NCBI GenBank assembly: GCA_902826815.1
Contig: CADEGF010000019.1
Location: 1 to 64,000, forward strand
Source of the DNA: an uncultured Mycobacteriaceae bacterium
GTDB taxonomy: Bacteria; Actinomycetota; Actinomycetes; Mycobacteriales; Mycobacteriaceae
DNA length: 64,000 nt
Direction of reading: 5' to 3'
The notes below the pieces were generated by a model. It was not told the origin of the DNA and did no database searches. It worked only from the letters and a program-made list of their open reading frames with translations. Made by a program: the position numbers and the translations under genes. Each line of letters begins with the position of its first letter. The stretch's first letter is position 1. Positions 25,001 through 36,242 of the stretch are shown here, piece after piece.

Positions 25001-27277
25001 CCGCGACGGTGGCAGCCCGCCGGTGAGACGCGCCAGTTCACCGGTGAGCGCGTCCATCGCCGGACTGTGGAAGGCCACATCGGAGTTGACCCTGCGCACC
25101 TCGATGCCCTGTGCGGCCCACGCCCGCGCGAGGGCATCGACCGCCTCGGCGGCACCCGAGACGACCGTCGACTCCGGCGACGCGCTGATCGCCGCAACGA
25201 CGTCGGCGCATTCGGCCAGCTTCTGTTCGGCCTCGCCGAAGGGCAGCCCGACCAGCGCCATCGCACCGTCGCCCAGCACGGACCTGAAGCCGCGCGCCCG
25301 GTAACACGCCACCGCCGCGCCATGGCGGAGGTCGAACACTCCGGATGCCACGCAGGCAGCGACTTCTCCGACCGAATGGCCGATGACGGCCGCGGGGGTG
25401 ACGCCGTGGGCGCGCAGCACAGCGGCGAGGCCGGCCTGCATCGCGAACGTCAGCGCCTGGACCCGATCGGTGCCGCCGAGCTCGCCGCTCGAAAGTGCCT
25501 GGCGCGCAGAGAATCCGAGCTCGGCGCGGAACACGTCGTCGACCTCGTCGATGACGGCGGCGAAGGCGGGTTCTGTCGCGATCAGTTCCCGCCCCATGCC
25601 TGCCCAGTGCGAGCCGTGGCCGGAGAACACCCAAACGGCGTTCGTCTTGCCGGTGGGCGGGATCGCACCGGTGACGACGCTGGGGAGGCTTTCGCCGCGC
25701 GACAGTGCATCGAGTCCGGCCACCAGTTCGTGTGGGGCACCTGCGACGACGGCCGCGCGGACCCCGTCGTGCGCCCGCCTTGACCACAGGGTGGCAGCGA
25801 CGTCGGCGACCGGACTGGGGACCGCCCTGAGGCGGTCGGCGAGCGCGTCGGCCTGCCGTGCCAGCCGCGCTTCGGATCTCGCCGACACAGGCACGATGAC
25901 GGGCACCTGTCGTGACGACTCGCTGCTGCCGCTTGGCCCGTCGGGAGCCTCCTCGAGCAGTACGTGGGCGATGGTGCCGCCGTATCCGTAGCTGCACACC
26001 GCTGCGCGCCGCGGAACATCGCCGGTGGCCCACTGCTCGGGTTCGATGGGCACCCGAAGGCCGCTGCCCGCCCAATCGATCGCGGGCGTGAGTTTCTTGA
26101 CGCCTGCGGTCGGCGGAATGGCCCGGTGGTGCAGTGCCAGCACCGTCTTGATGAGACCGACGACGCCCGCACCACCCTCGAGGTGACCGACATTCGGTTT
26201 GACCGAGCCGATGGCACATCGCGCGCCGTCGGGTCTGCCCGCGCCGTAAACCGCGGCAAGCGCAGAGACTTCAACGGGATCTCCTGTGGGTGTTCCTGTG
26301 CCGTGCGCTTCCACGTAGCCAACGCTCGCCGGCGAGACCCCCGATACCTCGCAGGCTCGCCTGAACATGTCGGCCTGCGCGTCGCCGTTGGGCGACATGA
26401 TCCCGACGGTCCGACCGTCTTGCGCGACCGCCCCGCCGCGCACCACCGCCAGCACCCGGTCACCGTCGCGGTGTGCATCGGAAAGTCGTTTGAGCACAAC
26501 GACTCCCGCGCCCTCGCCTCGGCCATATCCATCGGCGGCCGCATCGAATGTCTTGCACCTGCCGTCGGGCGCAGTGGCGCCCGCCTCGTCGAGGACGCGG
26601 ATCAACCCTGGACCGATGAGCGCGCTGACGCCACCCGCGAGCGCGAGCGACGTCTCGCCGGCCCGCAGCATCTGGCATGCCTGGTGCACCGCGACCAGCG
26701 AGGCGGCGCATGCGGCATCGAGCGCCACGCTCGGGCCTCGTAGGTCGAGCAGGTGCGACACCCGATTGGCGATGCCGCACAACGAGGTACCGATGCCCGT
26801 CCATGCCTCGATGCCGCTCAGATCCTCCATGATGAGCTTGCCGTAGTCGTCGGAGTTCACGCCCATCAGCACGGCGGTGTCACCGCCTGCCAGCGAGCGC
26901 GGTGAGATGCCTGCGTGTTCCAGCGCCTCCCAGCTGACCTCGAGCGCCAGCCGTTGCTGCGGATCCATCAACTCGGCCTCGCGCGGCGATACCCCGAAGA
27001 ATTCGGCGTCGAATCCCGGCAGGTCGTCGAGGAAGGTGCCCCACCGGGTGATCTCGGCAAGCACCGCGGCATTGCGGGGATCCCGGTGCAGGTAGGGCTC
27101 CCAGCGCTCTTCGGGGACCTCGGTCACGCTGCTGCGGCCCTCCATCAGGAAGGACCAGAACTCCGCGGGGGTGCTGACGTCGCCAGCCACTCGGCAGCCG
27201 ATGCCCACGACGGCGATGGCTTCAGCCGATTCAGCCGACGACTTACGAGGGTAGCCTTGCCTAACCTCGCGTGTCAT
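22064..27277 (-). CDS. Iterative type I PKS, 6-methylsalicylate synthase-like (KS-AT-DH-KR-ACP)
   Basis: This protein of about 1737 aa has one module. The ketosynthase Cys is in DAACAAS near residue 187 with both His motifs (EAHGTGTPTGDP, NVGHLEGG). The acyltransferase has GHSVGE near 633 and a malonyl-type VAFHS motif. A dehydratase/hot-dog region has HPVQGTEIVP near 938. The ketoreductase has GGTGVLG near 1386 and the carrier has GVDSIM near 1682. There is no enoylreductase or thioesterase. This order and size match bacterial 6-methylsalicylate synthases. Beside mbtA it probably supplies the aryl cap. The start is uncertain: ATG 27277 is chosen, the frame extends to 27319, and an iron-box-like sequence falls inside the first codons. 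It ends 5 nt from mbtA, convergently. Confidence 0.82.
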   Translation of the reverse strand: MTREVRQGYPRKSSAESAEAIAVVGIGCRVAGDVSTPAEFWSFLMEGRSSVTEVPEERWEPYLHRDPRNAAVLAEITRWGTFLDDLPGFDAEFFGVSPREAELMDPQQRLALEVSWEALEHAGISPRSLAGGDTAVLMGVNSDDYGKLIMEDLSGIEAWTGIGTSLCGIANRVSHLLDLRGPSVALDAACAASLVAVHQACQMLRAGETSLALAGGVSALIGPGLIRVLDEAGATAPDGRCKTFDAAADGYGRGEGAGVVVLKRLSDAHRDGDRVLAVVRGGAVAQDGRTVGIMSPNGDAQADMFRRACEVSGVSPASVGYVEAHGTGTPTGDPVEVSALAAVYGAGRPDGARCAIGSVKPNVGHLEGGAGVVGLIKTVLALHHRAIPPTAGVKKLTPAIDWAGSGLRVPIEPEQWATGDVPRRAAVCSYGYGGTIAHVLLEEAPDGPSGSSESSRQVPVIVPVSARSEARLARQADALADRLRAVPSPVADVAATLWSRRAHDGVRAAVVAGAPHELVAGLDALSRGESLPSVVTGAIPPTGKTNAVWVFSGHGSHWAGMGRELIATEPAFAAVIDEVDDVFRAELGFSARQALSSGELGGTDRVQALTFAMQAGLAAVLRAHGVTPAAVIGHSVGEVAACVASGVFDLRHGAAVACYRARGFRSVLGDGAMALVGLPFGEAEQKLAECADVVAAISASPESTVVSGAAEAVDALARAWAAQGIEVRRVNSDVAFHSPAMDALTGELARLTGGLPPSRPPAVPLYTTALRDPRSAAPRDRDYWVANLRGRVRFAEAVAAAAADGHRLFLEVAAHPVVSHSIAETLLHHGIEEYAIVPVLRRERPEGRSVAAAVASLWCHGADVAHGVTAAGPWAADLPGTQWQHRRFWRMPTPPPGGRGVHDSASHTLLGGRTLVAGTVRTCLWETRLDMGSRPYPGDHPVQGTEIVPAAVLLNTFLAAARGGDHAASPQCTGLGLANVRLHTPVPPGRVRDLQVVLHDRELTLSSRIVETAAGQDSGWLTHTSAVVATEDDIEELLDSTVDVVAARGRCTEQLPTHHVIETLETLGVAAMGFDWRVTELSRGDGELFAAVTAEADGTEPTSWASLVDAATSTASTAFDSRLRMPAHIERLHVHGAPPARAVVLVRRRPDTTTTDVTIADRSGAVLLSITGMAFEELESSGRGWSVNDIGRMVHHVAWHPLPDGRAEPPSGVVLVGGDVDGLNSAVSDLTAAAVPYVAVEDADEIEAVLAIADRPAVFVLPRSDDPPEASVDLVLRTLLRLQESGVATRLWVRTVGVADGSNLSHAPLWGLARVAATEYPQLWGGVIDHADGGLPLGVLGSLHGHGVVVQRDGVPHVARLAAVASASGSSTPLHCSPGGTYLITGGTGVLGLRMAQRLADLGARRLLLLSRSGVPHRSGWDDEPRPESVAAITALEARGVSVHVAAIDIAAPDAAQALRAVLRELPPVRGVIHAAGVEAGGLLAHTTAEDFAAAMRPKVHGTLTLHRVFPPEQLDWMVLFSSCGYLAGFPGQGAYACANSFLDVMARHRRRLGDRTTAVAWTAWRGLGMGSTSGFVAAQLDALGMGTVVADDAMRALDLAMRVDDPNIVVLPVLPTAAAVPMLADVAPDDDEPDDEGTLVAPEAGDLDPEALARKVVNAVAAQLGLPDSDVNPGLPLVELGVDSIMTVRLRHQLEKQTGLSLPPTLLWEHPTAAAVTARLAEMLGLSREPQQVESS
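27251..27269. promoter_or_regulatory. IdeR-like box at the start of the 6-methylsalicylate-synthase-like gene
   Basis: On the minus strand AGGTTAGGC matches nine consecutive IdeR consensus bases, and the 19-mer as a whole 13 of 19. It ends in GGCTACC, part of the same GGCTACCCT string as the mbtA box; TACCCT here is 27248-27253. The box lies just inside the reading frame after ATG 27277. Either the operator overlaps early codons or translation starts further in. It could also influence the divergent thioredoxin gene. Confidence 0.5.
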
Positions 27278-27423
27278 GCGGAACATATTCGCACACCAAC
27301 CGGGCCGGGAGGAGGTCATACCTGGTGAGCAACGTCACGGTTCGGCGTGTGGTCACGCGCTTCCTGCGGTTCCATTGACCACATAGTGGGAACACACCGG
27401 AAAACACAGGCGTTAGGAGAAGC

Positions 27424-27789
27424 GTGACCACCAAAGACATCACCGCTGCCGAGTTCAACGACACCATCAACGACAACGAGATCGTGCTGGTGGATTTTTG
27501 GGCCTCGTGGTGCGGTCCGTGTCGTGCGTTCGCGCCGACGTTCGCCAAGTCAGCCGATAGTCACCCCGACATCGTGCACGCCAAGGTCGACACCGAGGCA
27601 GAACAGCAGCTCGCCGCCGCTGCCGAGATTCGGTCCATCCCCACGCTGATGGCCTTCAAGAAGGGCAAGCTGGTGTTCAGCCAGCCCGGAGCGCTTCCTC
27701 CCGCTGCCCTCGAGGATCTGGTCCAGCAGATCAAGGCGTTCGACATCGACGCCGCGATCGCAGCTGAGCCCGAATCCGAACAGGCCTGA
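27424..27789 (+). CDS. trxB1: Thioredoxin (Rv1471-type)
   Basis: This 121-aa thioredoxin-fold protein has the redox motif WCGPC within FWASWCGPCRAF and the cis-Pro segment SIPTLM. It reduces protein disulfides in the cytoplasm using electrons from thioredoxin reductase. The start is GTG 27424 with AGGAGA 4 nt upstream. It is the first gene in the window that belongs to the conserved Rv1471-onward block, so it marks the border of the inserted siderophore cluster. The symbol follows the M. tuberculosis name for this locus and does not mean thioredoxin reductase. Confidence 0.9.
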   Translation: MTTKDITAAEFNDTINDNEIVLVDFWASWCGPCRAFAPTFAKSADSHPDIVHAKVDTEAEQQLAAAAEIRSIPTLMAFKKGKLVFSQPGALPPAALEDLVQQIKAFDIDAAIAAEPESEQA

Positions 27790-27866
27790 CTGGATCTTCC
27801 CCTGCTCTTCGAGCGTGGGCCCATCGCTCCTGCCCCCTGGAGCTTGCACGCGATAGCGTGCAGTCC

Positions 27867-28688
27867 GTGACCGAGCAGAACGACTTCGTCCTCGTCGATC
27901 GTCCGCGCCCACATGTGGCGCTGGTGACCCTCAACCGCCCTGAGCGGATGAACTCGATGGCGTTCGACGTCATGGTTCCGCTCAAGGCAGTGCTCGAAGA
28001 CCTGACGCATGACAACTCCGTGCGCGCGGTCGTGTTGACCGGCGCAGGCCGAGGGTTCTCGTCGGGTGCCGACCACAAGTCCGCGGGTTCGGTGCCCCAC
28101 ATCGACAGGCTGACCCGGCCGACGTTCGCGCTGCGTTCGATGGAGGTGCTCGACGACGTCATCCTTTCGCTTCGCAAGATGCACCAGCCGGTTATCGCCG
28201 CGGTGAACGGCGCGGCCATCGGCGGAGGGCTGTGCCTGGCGCTGGCCGCGGACATCAGGGTTGCCGCCGACGGCGCCTATTTCCGGGCGGCGGGCATCAA
28301 CAACGGCCTGACCGCCAGCGAGCTCGGCCTCAGCTACCTGCTGCCACGGGCGATCGGCACATCGCGGGCGTTCGAACTGATGCTGACCGGCCGCGACGTC
28401 GACGCCGAGGAGGCCGAACGCATCGGTCTGGTGTCGCGCAGCGTGCCCGGCGGCCAGCTGCTCGACACCTGCTACGAGATGGCGGAGCGGATCGCGGGGT
28501 TCTCCCGGCCGGGAATCGAGTTGACCAAACGCACACTGTGGACTGGACTGGACGCCGCTAGCCTGGAAGGGCATATGCAGGCCGAGGGCCTTGGCCAACT
28601 CTTCGTGCGCCTACTCACCGCCAATTTCGAAGAAGCGGTGGCCGCGCGCGCGGAAAAGCGGCCCGCGGTTTTTACCGACGACAAGTAA
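27867..28688 (+). CDS. echA12: Enoyl-CoA hydratase/isomerase family protein EchA12
   Basis: This 273-aa crotonase-fold protein acts on acyl-CoA thioesters. Oxyanion-hole segments are visible (GRGFSSGADHK and NGAAIGGGLCLALAADIRVA). Crotonase members catalyse hydration, isomerisation or other reactions, and the substrate cannot be read from sequence. GTG 27867 is preferred to GTG 27858 because TAGCGT (27854-27859) forms a -10 element ending 7 nt before 27867, the spacing of mycobacterial leaderless starts. The stop is followed after 13 nt by the ABC-F gene with its own strong ribosome-binding site, so the two are probably one operon. Confidence 0.88.
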   Translation: MTEQNDFVLVDRPRPHVALVTLNRPERMNSMAFDVMVPLKAVLEDLTHDNSVRAVVLTGAGRGFSSGADHKSAGSVPHIDRLTRPTFALRSMEVLDDVILSLRKMHQPVIAAVNGAAIGGGLCLALAADIRVAADGAYFRAAGINNGLTASELGLSYLLPRAIGTSRAFELMLTGRDVDAEEAERIGLVSRSVPGGQLLDTCYEMAERIAGFSRPGIELTKRTLWTGLDAASLEGHMQAEGLGQLFVRLLTANFEEAVAARAEKRPAVFTDDK

Positions 28689-28701
28689 TGAGGAGAGCAG
28701 C

Positions 28702-30330
<1,629 letters not shown>

Positions 30331-30428
30331 CGCGATATTCCCTGCGGAGTTTGCTCCAATCTGCCGCTCCGTGATTAAGCCCGATTTACCCTGGGTATTC
30401 GTCGGGGCATCACAGCGGGGAGGTGTCG

Positions 30429-30617
30429 ATGAAGAAACTGAACAAATCACGGGATCAGTTGCTGACGGACTTGCGGAGTGCGTACGAGCGAGGCGCAAGC
30501 ATCCGTTCACTGGTCGCGACAACCGGCCGATCGTACGGCTCCATACACAGCATGTTGCGCGAGTCCGGCACCACGATGCGTAGTCGCGGGGGCCCGAACC
30601 ACCGCACCCGGCATTAG
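30429..30617 (+). CDS. Small helix-turn-helix protein (Rv1473A-type)
   Basis: This 62-aa basic protein (MKKLNKSRDQLL...) has a predicted helix-turn-helix around YERGASIRSLVATTGRSYGSIHSML, similar to the Lsr2-independent small regulators annotated as Rv1473A. ATG 30429 is chosen because GGGGAGG (30417-30423) sits 5 nt before it; an in-frame GTG at 30423 is inside that site. The stop overlaps the convergent TetR stop by 4 nt. The target is unknown. Confidence 0.75.
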   Translation: MKKLNKSRDQLLTDLRSAYERGASIRSLVATTGRSYGSIHSMLRESGTTMRSRGGPNHRTRH

Positions 30618-31180
30618 CTACGCTGACGGACCGACGTCTCGACGAGGTCGAGTACGGCGCTGAGCTTTTCGGGATCGTCTCCCGATGCCAAGCGTGCGAC
30701 CAGACCGTCGAGCACCAGGTCCAGGTACGTGTGCAGGACACCGCTCGGCACGTCATCCCGCAGCCGGCCTGCCTGCTTCTGTCTGCGCAGCCGTTCGGTT
30801 GTCGCCTCAGACAGCTCTGCCGACCGTACCGACCACCCTTTGTTGAATGCGGGGTCGTTGCGCAGCTTGCGTGCGATCTCCAGGCGCGTCGCCAGCCAGT
30901 CGAACTGTTCGGGTGCCGCCAACAGGTCGCGCATGACCTGGATCAGACCTTCGCGTGACGCGACGTCTGCCATCCGCTCCGCGTCCTCGTGGGCCAGTTC
31001 GAAGAACAGGGTGTCCTTGTCCTTGAAATGGTGGAAGATCGCGCCGCGCGAAAGCCCGATCGTCTGCTCGAGCCTGCGCACGGTGGCCTTGTCGTAGCCG
31101 TACTCGGCAAAGCACCGCCGGGCACCGTCGAGGATCTGACGGCGCCGCGCCGCCAGGTGATCGTCGGTGACCCGGGGCAT
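30614..31180 (-). CDS. TetR-family repressor of aconitase (AcnR-type, Rv1474c)
   Basis: This 188-aa TetR-family protein has an N-terminal HTH (ARRCFAEYGYDKATVRRLEQTIGLSRGAIFHHF) followed by a helical ligand domain. It begins 6 nt after the acnA stop on the same strand, so it is co-transcribed with the gene it should control. In Corynebacterium glutamicum the equivalent AcnR represses acn. An AcnR-like operator is present in the acnA promoter here (34042-34057), which supports autoregulated control of the pair. Confidence 0.88.
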   Translation of the reverse strand: MPRVTDDHLAARRRQILDGARRCFAEYGYDKATVRRLEQTIGLSRGAIFHHFKDKDTLFFELAHEDAERMADVASREGLIQVMRDLLAAPEQFDWLATRLEIARKLRNDPAFNKGWSVRSAELSEATTERLRRQKQAGRLRDDVPSGVLHTYLDLVLDGLVARLASGDDPEKLSAVLDLVETSVRQRS

Positions 31181-31186
31181 GTGTGG

Positions 31187-33982
<2,796 letters not shown>

Positions 33983-34034
33983 ATCAACTCCCGGCTAAGT
34001 AATCGCCGCGACGGGCTGTGTCGACGGCTCTCTG

Positions 34035-34057
34035 ATTCTAACAGTACGCTTGTCCTG
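34035..34057 (-). promoter_or_regulatory. acnA promoter with AcnR-like operator
   Basis: On the minus strand a -10 hexamer TAGAAT (34035-34040) stands about 50 nt before the acnA GTG. Directly upstream is the imperfect palindrome CAGTACGCTTGTCCTG (34042-34057, plus-strand reading). It closely resembles the operator CAGNACnnncGTACTG described for C. glutamicum AcnR, with two fixed positions differing. It lies between the -35 and -10 regions, where a repressor would block polymerase. Confidence 0.6.
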
Positions 34058-34141
34058 TAAAGCAAGCCTGGCATGCCCCAGTGTTGTCCTCACGCGTGCG
34101 TGCCGCCACTCGTTACGGTCGGTATCGCGTACGGTTCTCCT

Positions 34142-34678
34142 GTGGCCGGTCCGCACGTGATCCCGTTCCTCCCCTCGTATATCCCGCCCGACGTCGATAT
34201 GAACCAGGTGCTCGCCGATGTCGGTGAGGGCGGCGTGAGCGTGCCGCCCGCCAACGAGAACGTCCTACCCGAACTGCGGCAGGTAGTCACCGACGCGCGC
34301 CAGCAGGACATCGATCTCAAGATCGTGGTGATCTCGACCAACCCGCCGATCGACACCCCGCTGCGCGATATCGCCACTGAGGTCGGGCACGCGTACCCCG
34401 GTTCGACGGTGCTCGCGATGAGCCCGACGTGGGCGGGTACCTACAGCCCGGACTTCGATCGGGTGACGCTCGAAGCCGGTCAGGACATAGCGAAGAACGG
34501 CGATCCCGTTCAGTCGTCGAAGAATTTCGTGAGTGAGTTGACGACGCCTCACTTTCCGTGGACGGCATTCTCCGTGGCACTCACGCTGCTGGTTTTAGCG
34601 GCCGCAGTCGCGACCCGATTTCTGCAGGTTCGAAGCAAGCGCAGAGTGACCGAAATCGAACCGGAAAAGGCTGAATAA
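34142..34678 (+). CDS. Conserved membrane-anchored protein (Rv1476-type)
   Basis: This 178-aa protein has a soluble N-terminal part rich in Pro and Asp and one transmembrane helix near the C-terminus (FPWTAFSVALTLLVLAAAVA), followed by a basic cytoplasmic tail. No catalytic motif is recognised. It sits immediately upstream of ripA as in M. tuberculosis. The start is uncertain. GTG 34142 is chosen because TACGGT (34130-34135) ends 6 nt before it, matching a leaderless promoter; the frame is open back to ATG 34073. Function is unknown; a cell-envelope role is suggested only by the neighbours. Confidence 0.75.
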   Translation: MAGPHVIPFLPSYIPPDVDMNQVLADVGEGGVSVPPANENVLPELRQVVTDARQQDIDLKIVVISTNPPIDTPLRDIATEVGHAYPGSTVLAMSPTWAGTYSPDFDRVTLEAGQDIAKNGDPVQSSKNFVSELTTPHFPWTAFSVALTLLVLAAAVATRFLQVRSKRRVTEIEPEKAE

Positions 34679-34853
34679 GGCCTGGCAGAACCACCTGCCG
34701 AAGTCGAATATCACCATTCGGTCACACTCTCTTTAATTACAGATATGTAGTTTGTGACTAGAGTTTCTTTAGCGTCTGTTGTGACGTACGGTGCAGAAGT
34801 ACCCAATGGTGTCATTGTTGTTGTTGTGACTTCTGCGAGGAGACCTGAGTCGA
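34679..34853 (+). promoter_or_regulatory. ripA upstream region with four GTCACA/TGTGAC hexamers
   Basis: This is a 175-nt intergenic region of lower GC than its surroundings. It contains GTCACA at 34721-34726 and TGTGAC, its reverse complement, at 34753-34758, 34780-34785 and 34825-34830. MtrA, the essential response regulator that controls ripA and other division genes in M. tuberculosis, is reported to bind GTCACA-type repeats. The strong ribosome-binding sequence GCGAGGAGA lies about 10 nt before the ripA ATG. The transcription start was not assigned. Confidence 0.5.
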
Positions 34854-36242
34854 ATGAGACGCACCCCTCGCGCGCTCGCGTGTTTCGGGATCCTGTTGGC
34901 GACGGCCTTCTATACCCCTGGGGGTATCGCCGCCGCCGAACCCGCCAGCCCCGATTCGATCGGGTCGCTGGTCGCCGCGATCGCGAACGTCAATCAGAAG
35001 CTGCAGGAACTCGGCGCGAACATCCAGGCCCAGCAGGAGAGCGTCAACAAGGCCATCGTCGACGTGCAAACCGCGCGGGACAACGCCGCTACGGCTCAAC
35101 AGGATGTGGACGCCAGCAGGCGCGCCCTCGACGATTCCGGCGCGGCGATCAAGGTCGCGCAACAGAAATTCGACACCTTCGCGGCGTCTACGTACGTCAA
35201 CGGACCTTCGAGTTCCTACCTGACGGCCGCTGACCCGGCCGACATGATCGACACGGCCTCGGCGGGGCACACCCTTGCCGCCAGCGCGCAGCAGGTCGTC
35301 ACCGATCTGCAGCGGGCGCGCACCGAACAGGTCAACCAGGAGTCCGCGGCGCGGCTCGCGAAACAGAACGCCGATCAGGCCACCGGCGACGCGCAGGCCA
35401 GCCAGGACGCTGCAGTGCAGGCGTTGAAGTCGGCCCAGCAGACATTCGCCGACCAGCAGGGTCAGCTGACCCAGCTGACGGCGCAGCGCACCGCTGCCCA
35501 GGCCAAGCTGGAGCAGGCCCGCCAGTGGTCGGCACCTGCGACGGGCCAACCGAAAGCCGTTGCGCCGATGGCGAACCCGTCCGGAGACTGGGATCGCGCA
35601 CCGGGGGCATCCGCACCTGCAGCGGGTAACTGGGACGTGAGTCTGTGGGATCCGACACTGCCCGCGATCCCGAGCGCATTCGTCAGCGGCGATCCGATCG
35701 CCATCATCAACTCGGTGCTCGGCATCTCCTCGACCTCGGCGCAGTACACCGCCGATATGGGCCGAAACTTCCTGCGCAAGATGGGAATTCTGCCGACCCA
35801 GAGCGGCTACACCAACGGCGCCATCCCGCGCGTTTACGGCAGGCAGGCCTCCGAGTACGTCATCAAGCGGGCAGGCTCCCAGTTGGGTGTGCCGTACTCA
35901 TGGGGCGGTGGCAACGCCGCGGGCGCAAGCACAGGTATCGATTCCGGCTCCAACACAGTCGGATTCGACTGCTCCGGGTTGATCCTGTACGCGTTCGCTG
36001 GTGTCGGCATCAAGCTTCCGCACTACTCGGGTTCGCAATACGACCTTGGCCGCAAGATCCCGTCGTCGCAGATGCGCCGCGGCGACGTCATCTTCTACGG
36101 ACCTGGCGGCAGCCAGCACGTCACGCTCTACCTCGGCAACGGCCAGATGCTCGAGGCCCCGTTCACCGGCTCGCACGTGAAGGTTTCACCTGTGCGCACC
36201 AGCGGCATGACCCCCTACGTCGTCCGATACATCGAATACTGA
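34854..36242 (+). CDS. ripA: Peptidoglycan endopeptidase RipA (NlpC/P60)
   Basis: This 462-aa secreted D,L-endopeptidase cleaves peptidoglycan stem peptides at the septum for daughter-cell separation. A signal peptide with a hydrophobic core (LACFGILLATAFYT) ends near AAAEPA. A long Gln/Ala-rich coiled coil covers roughly residues 40-225, and a linker precedes a C-terminal NlpC/P60 domain. The catalytic Cys is in FDCSGL, the first His in GSQHVTLYLG, and the third polar residue follows. The family is made as an inactive form blocked by its coiled coil. The start is ATG 34854 with GAGGAGA upstream. The stop overlaps the ripB ATG by one base (TGATG). Confidence 0.95.
   Translation: MRRTPRALACFGILLATAFYTPGGIAAAEPASPDSIGSLVAAIANVNQKLQELGANIQAQQESVNKAIVDVQTARDNAATAQQDVDASRRALDDSGAAIKVAQQKFDTFAASTYVNGPSSSYLTAADPADMIDTASAGHTLAASAQQVVTDLQRARTEQVNQESAARLAKQNADQATGDAQASQDAAVQALKSAQQTFADQQGQLTQLTAQRTAAQAKLEQARQWSAPATGQPKAVAPMANPSGDWDRAPGASAPAAGNWDVSLWDPTLPAIPSAFVSGDPIAIINSVLGISSTSAQYTADMGRNFLRKMGILPTQSGYTNGAIPRVYGRQASEYVIKRAGSQLGVPYSWGGGNAAGASTGIDSGSNTVGFDCSGLILYAFAGVGIKLPHYSGSQYDLGRKIPSSQMRRGDVIFYGPGGSQHVTLYLGNGQMLEAPFTGSHVKVSPVRTSGMTPYVVRYIEY

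Noticed and set aside
22064-27277. Reading the large PKS as a Mas/Pps-type lipid synthase
   Set aside because: It has no enoylreductase, a malonyl-type AT motif, the wrong size, and an mbtA neighbour; 6-methylsalicylate synthase fits better.
28591-28701. N-terminal extension of the ABC-F protein to 28591
   Set aside because: It overlaps echA12 in another frame; GTG 28702 has GAGGAG at the right distance.
35645-36241. N-terminal extension of RipB through ripA
   Set aside because: It is out of frame with ripA and Arg-rich; ATG 36242 overlaps the ripA stop and is followed by a signal peptide.
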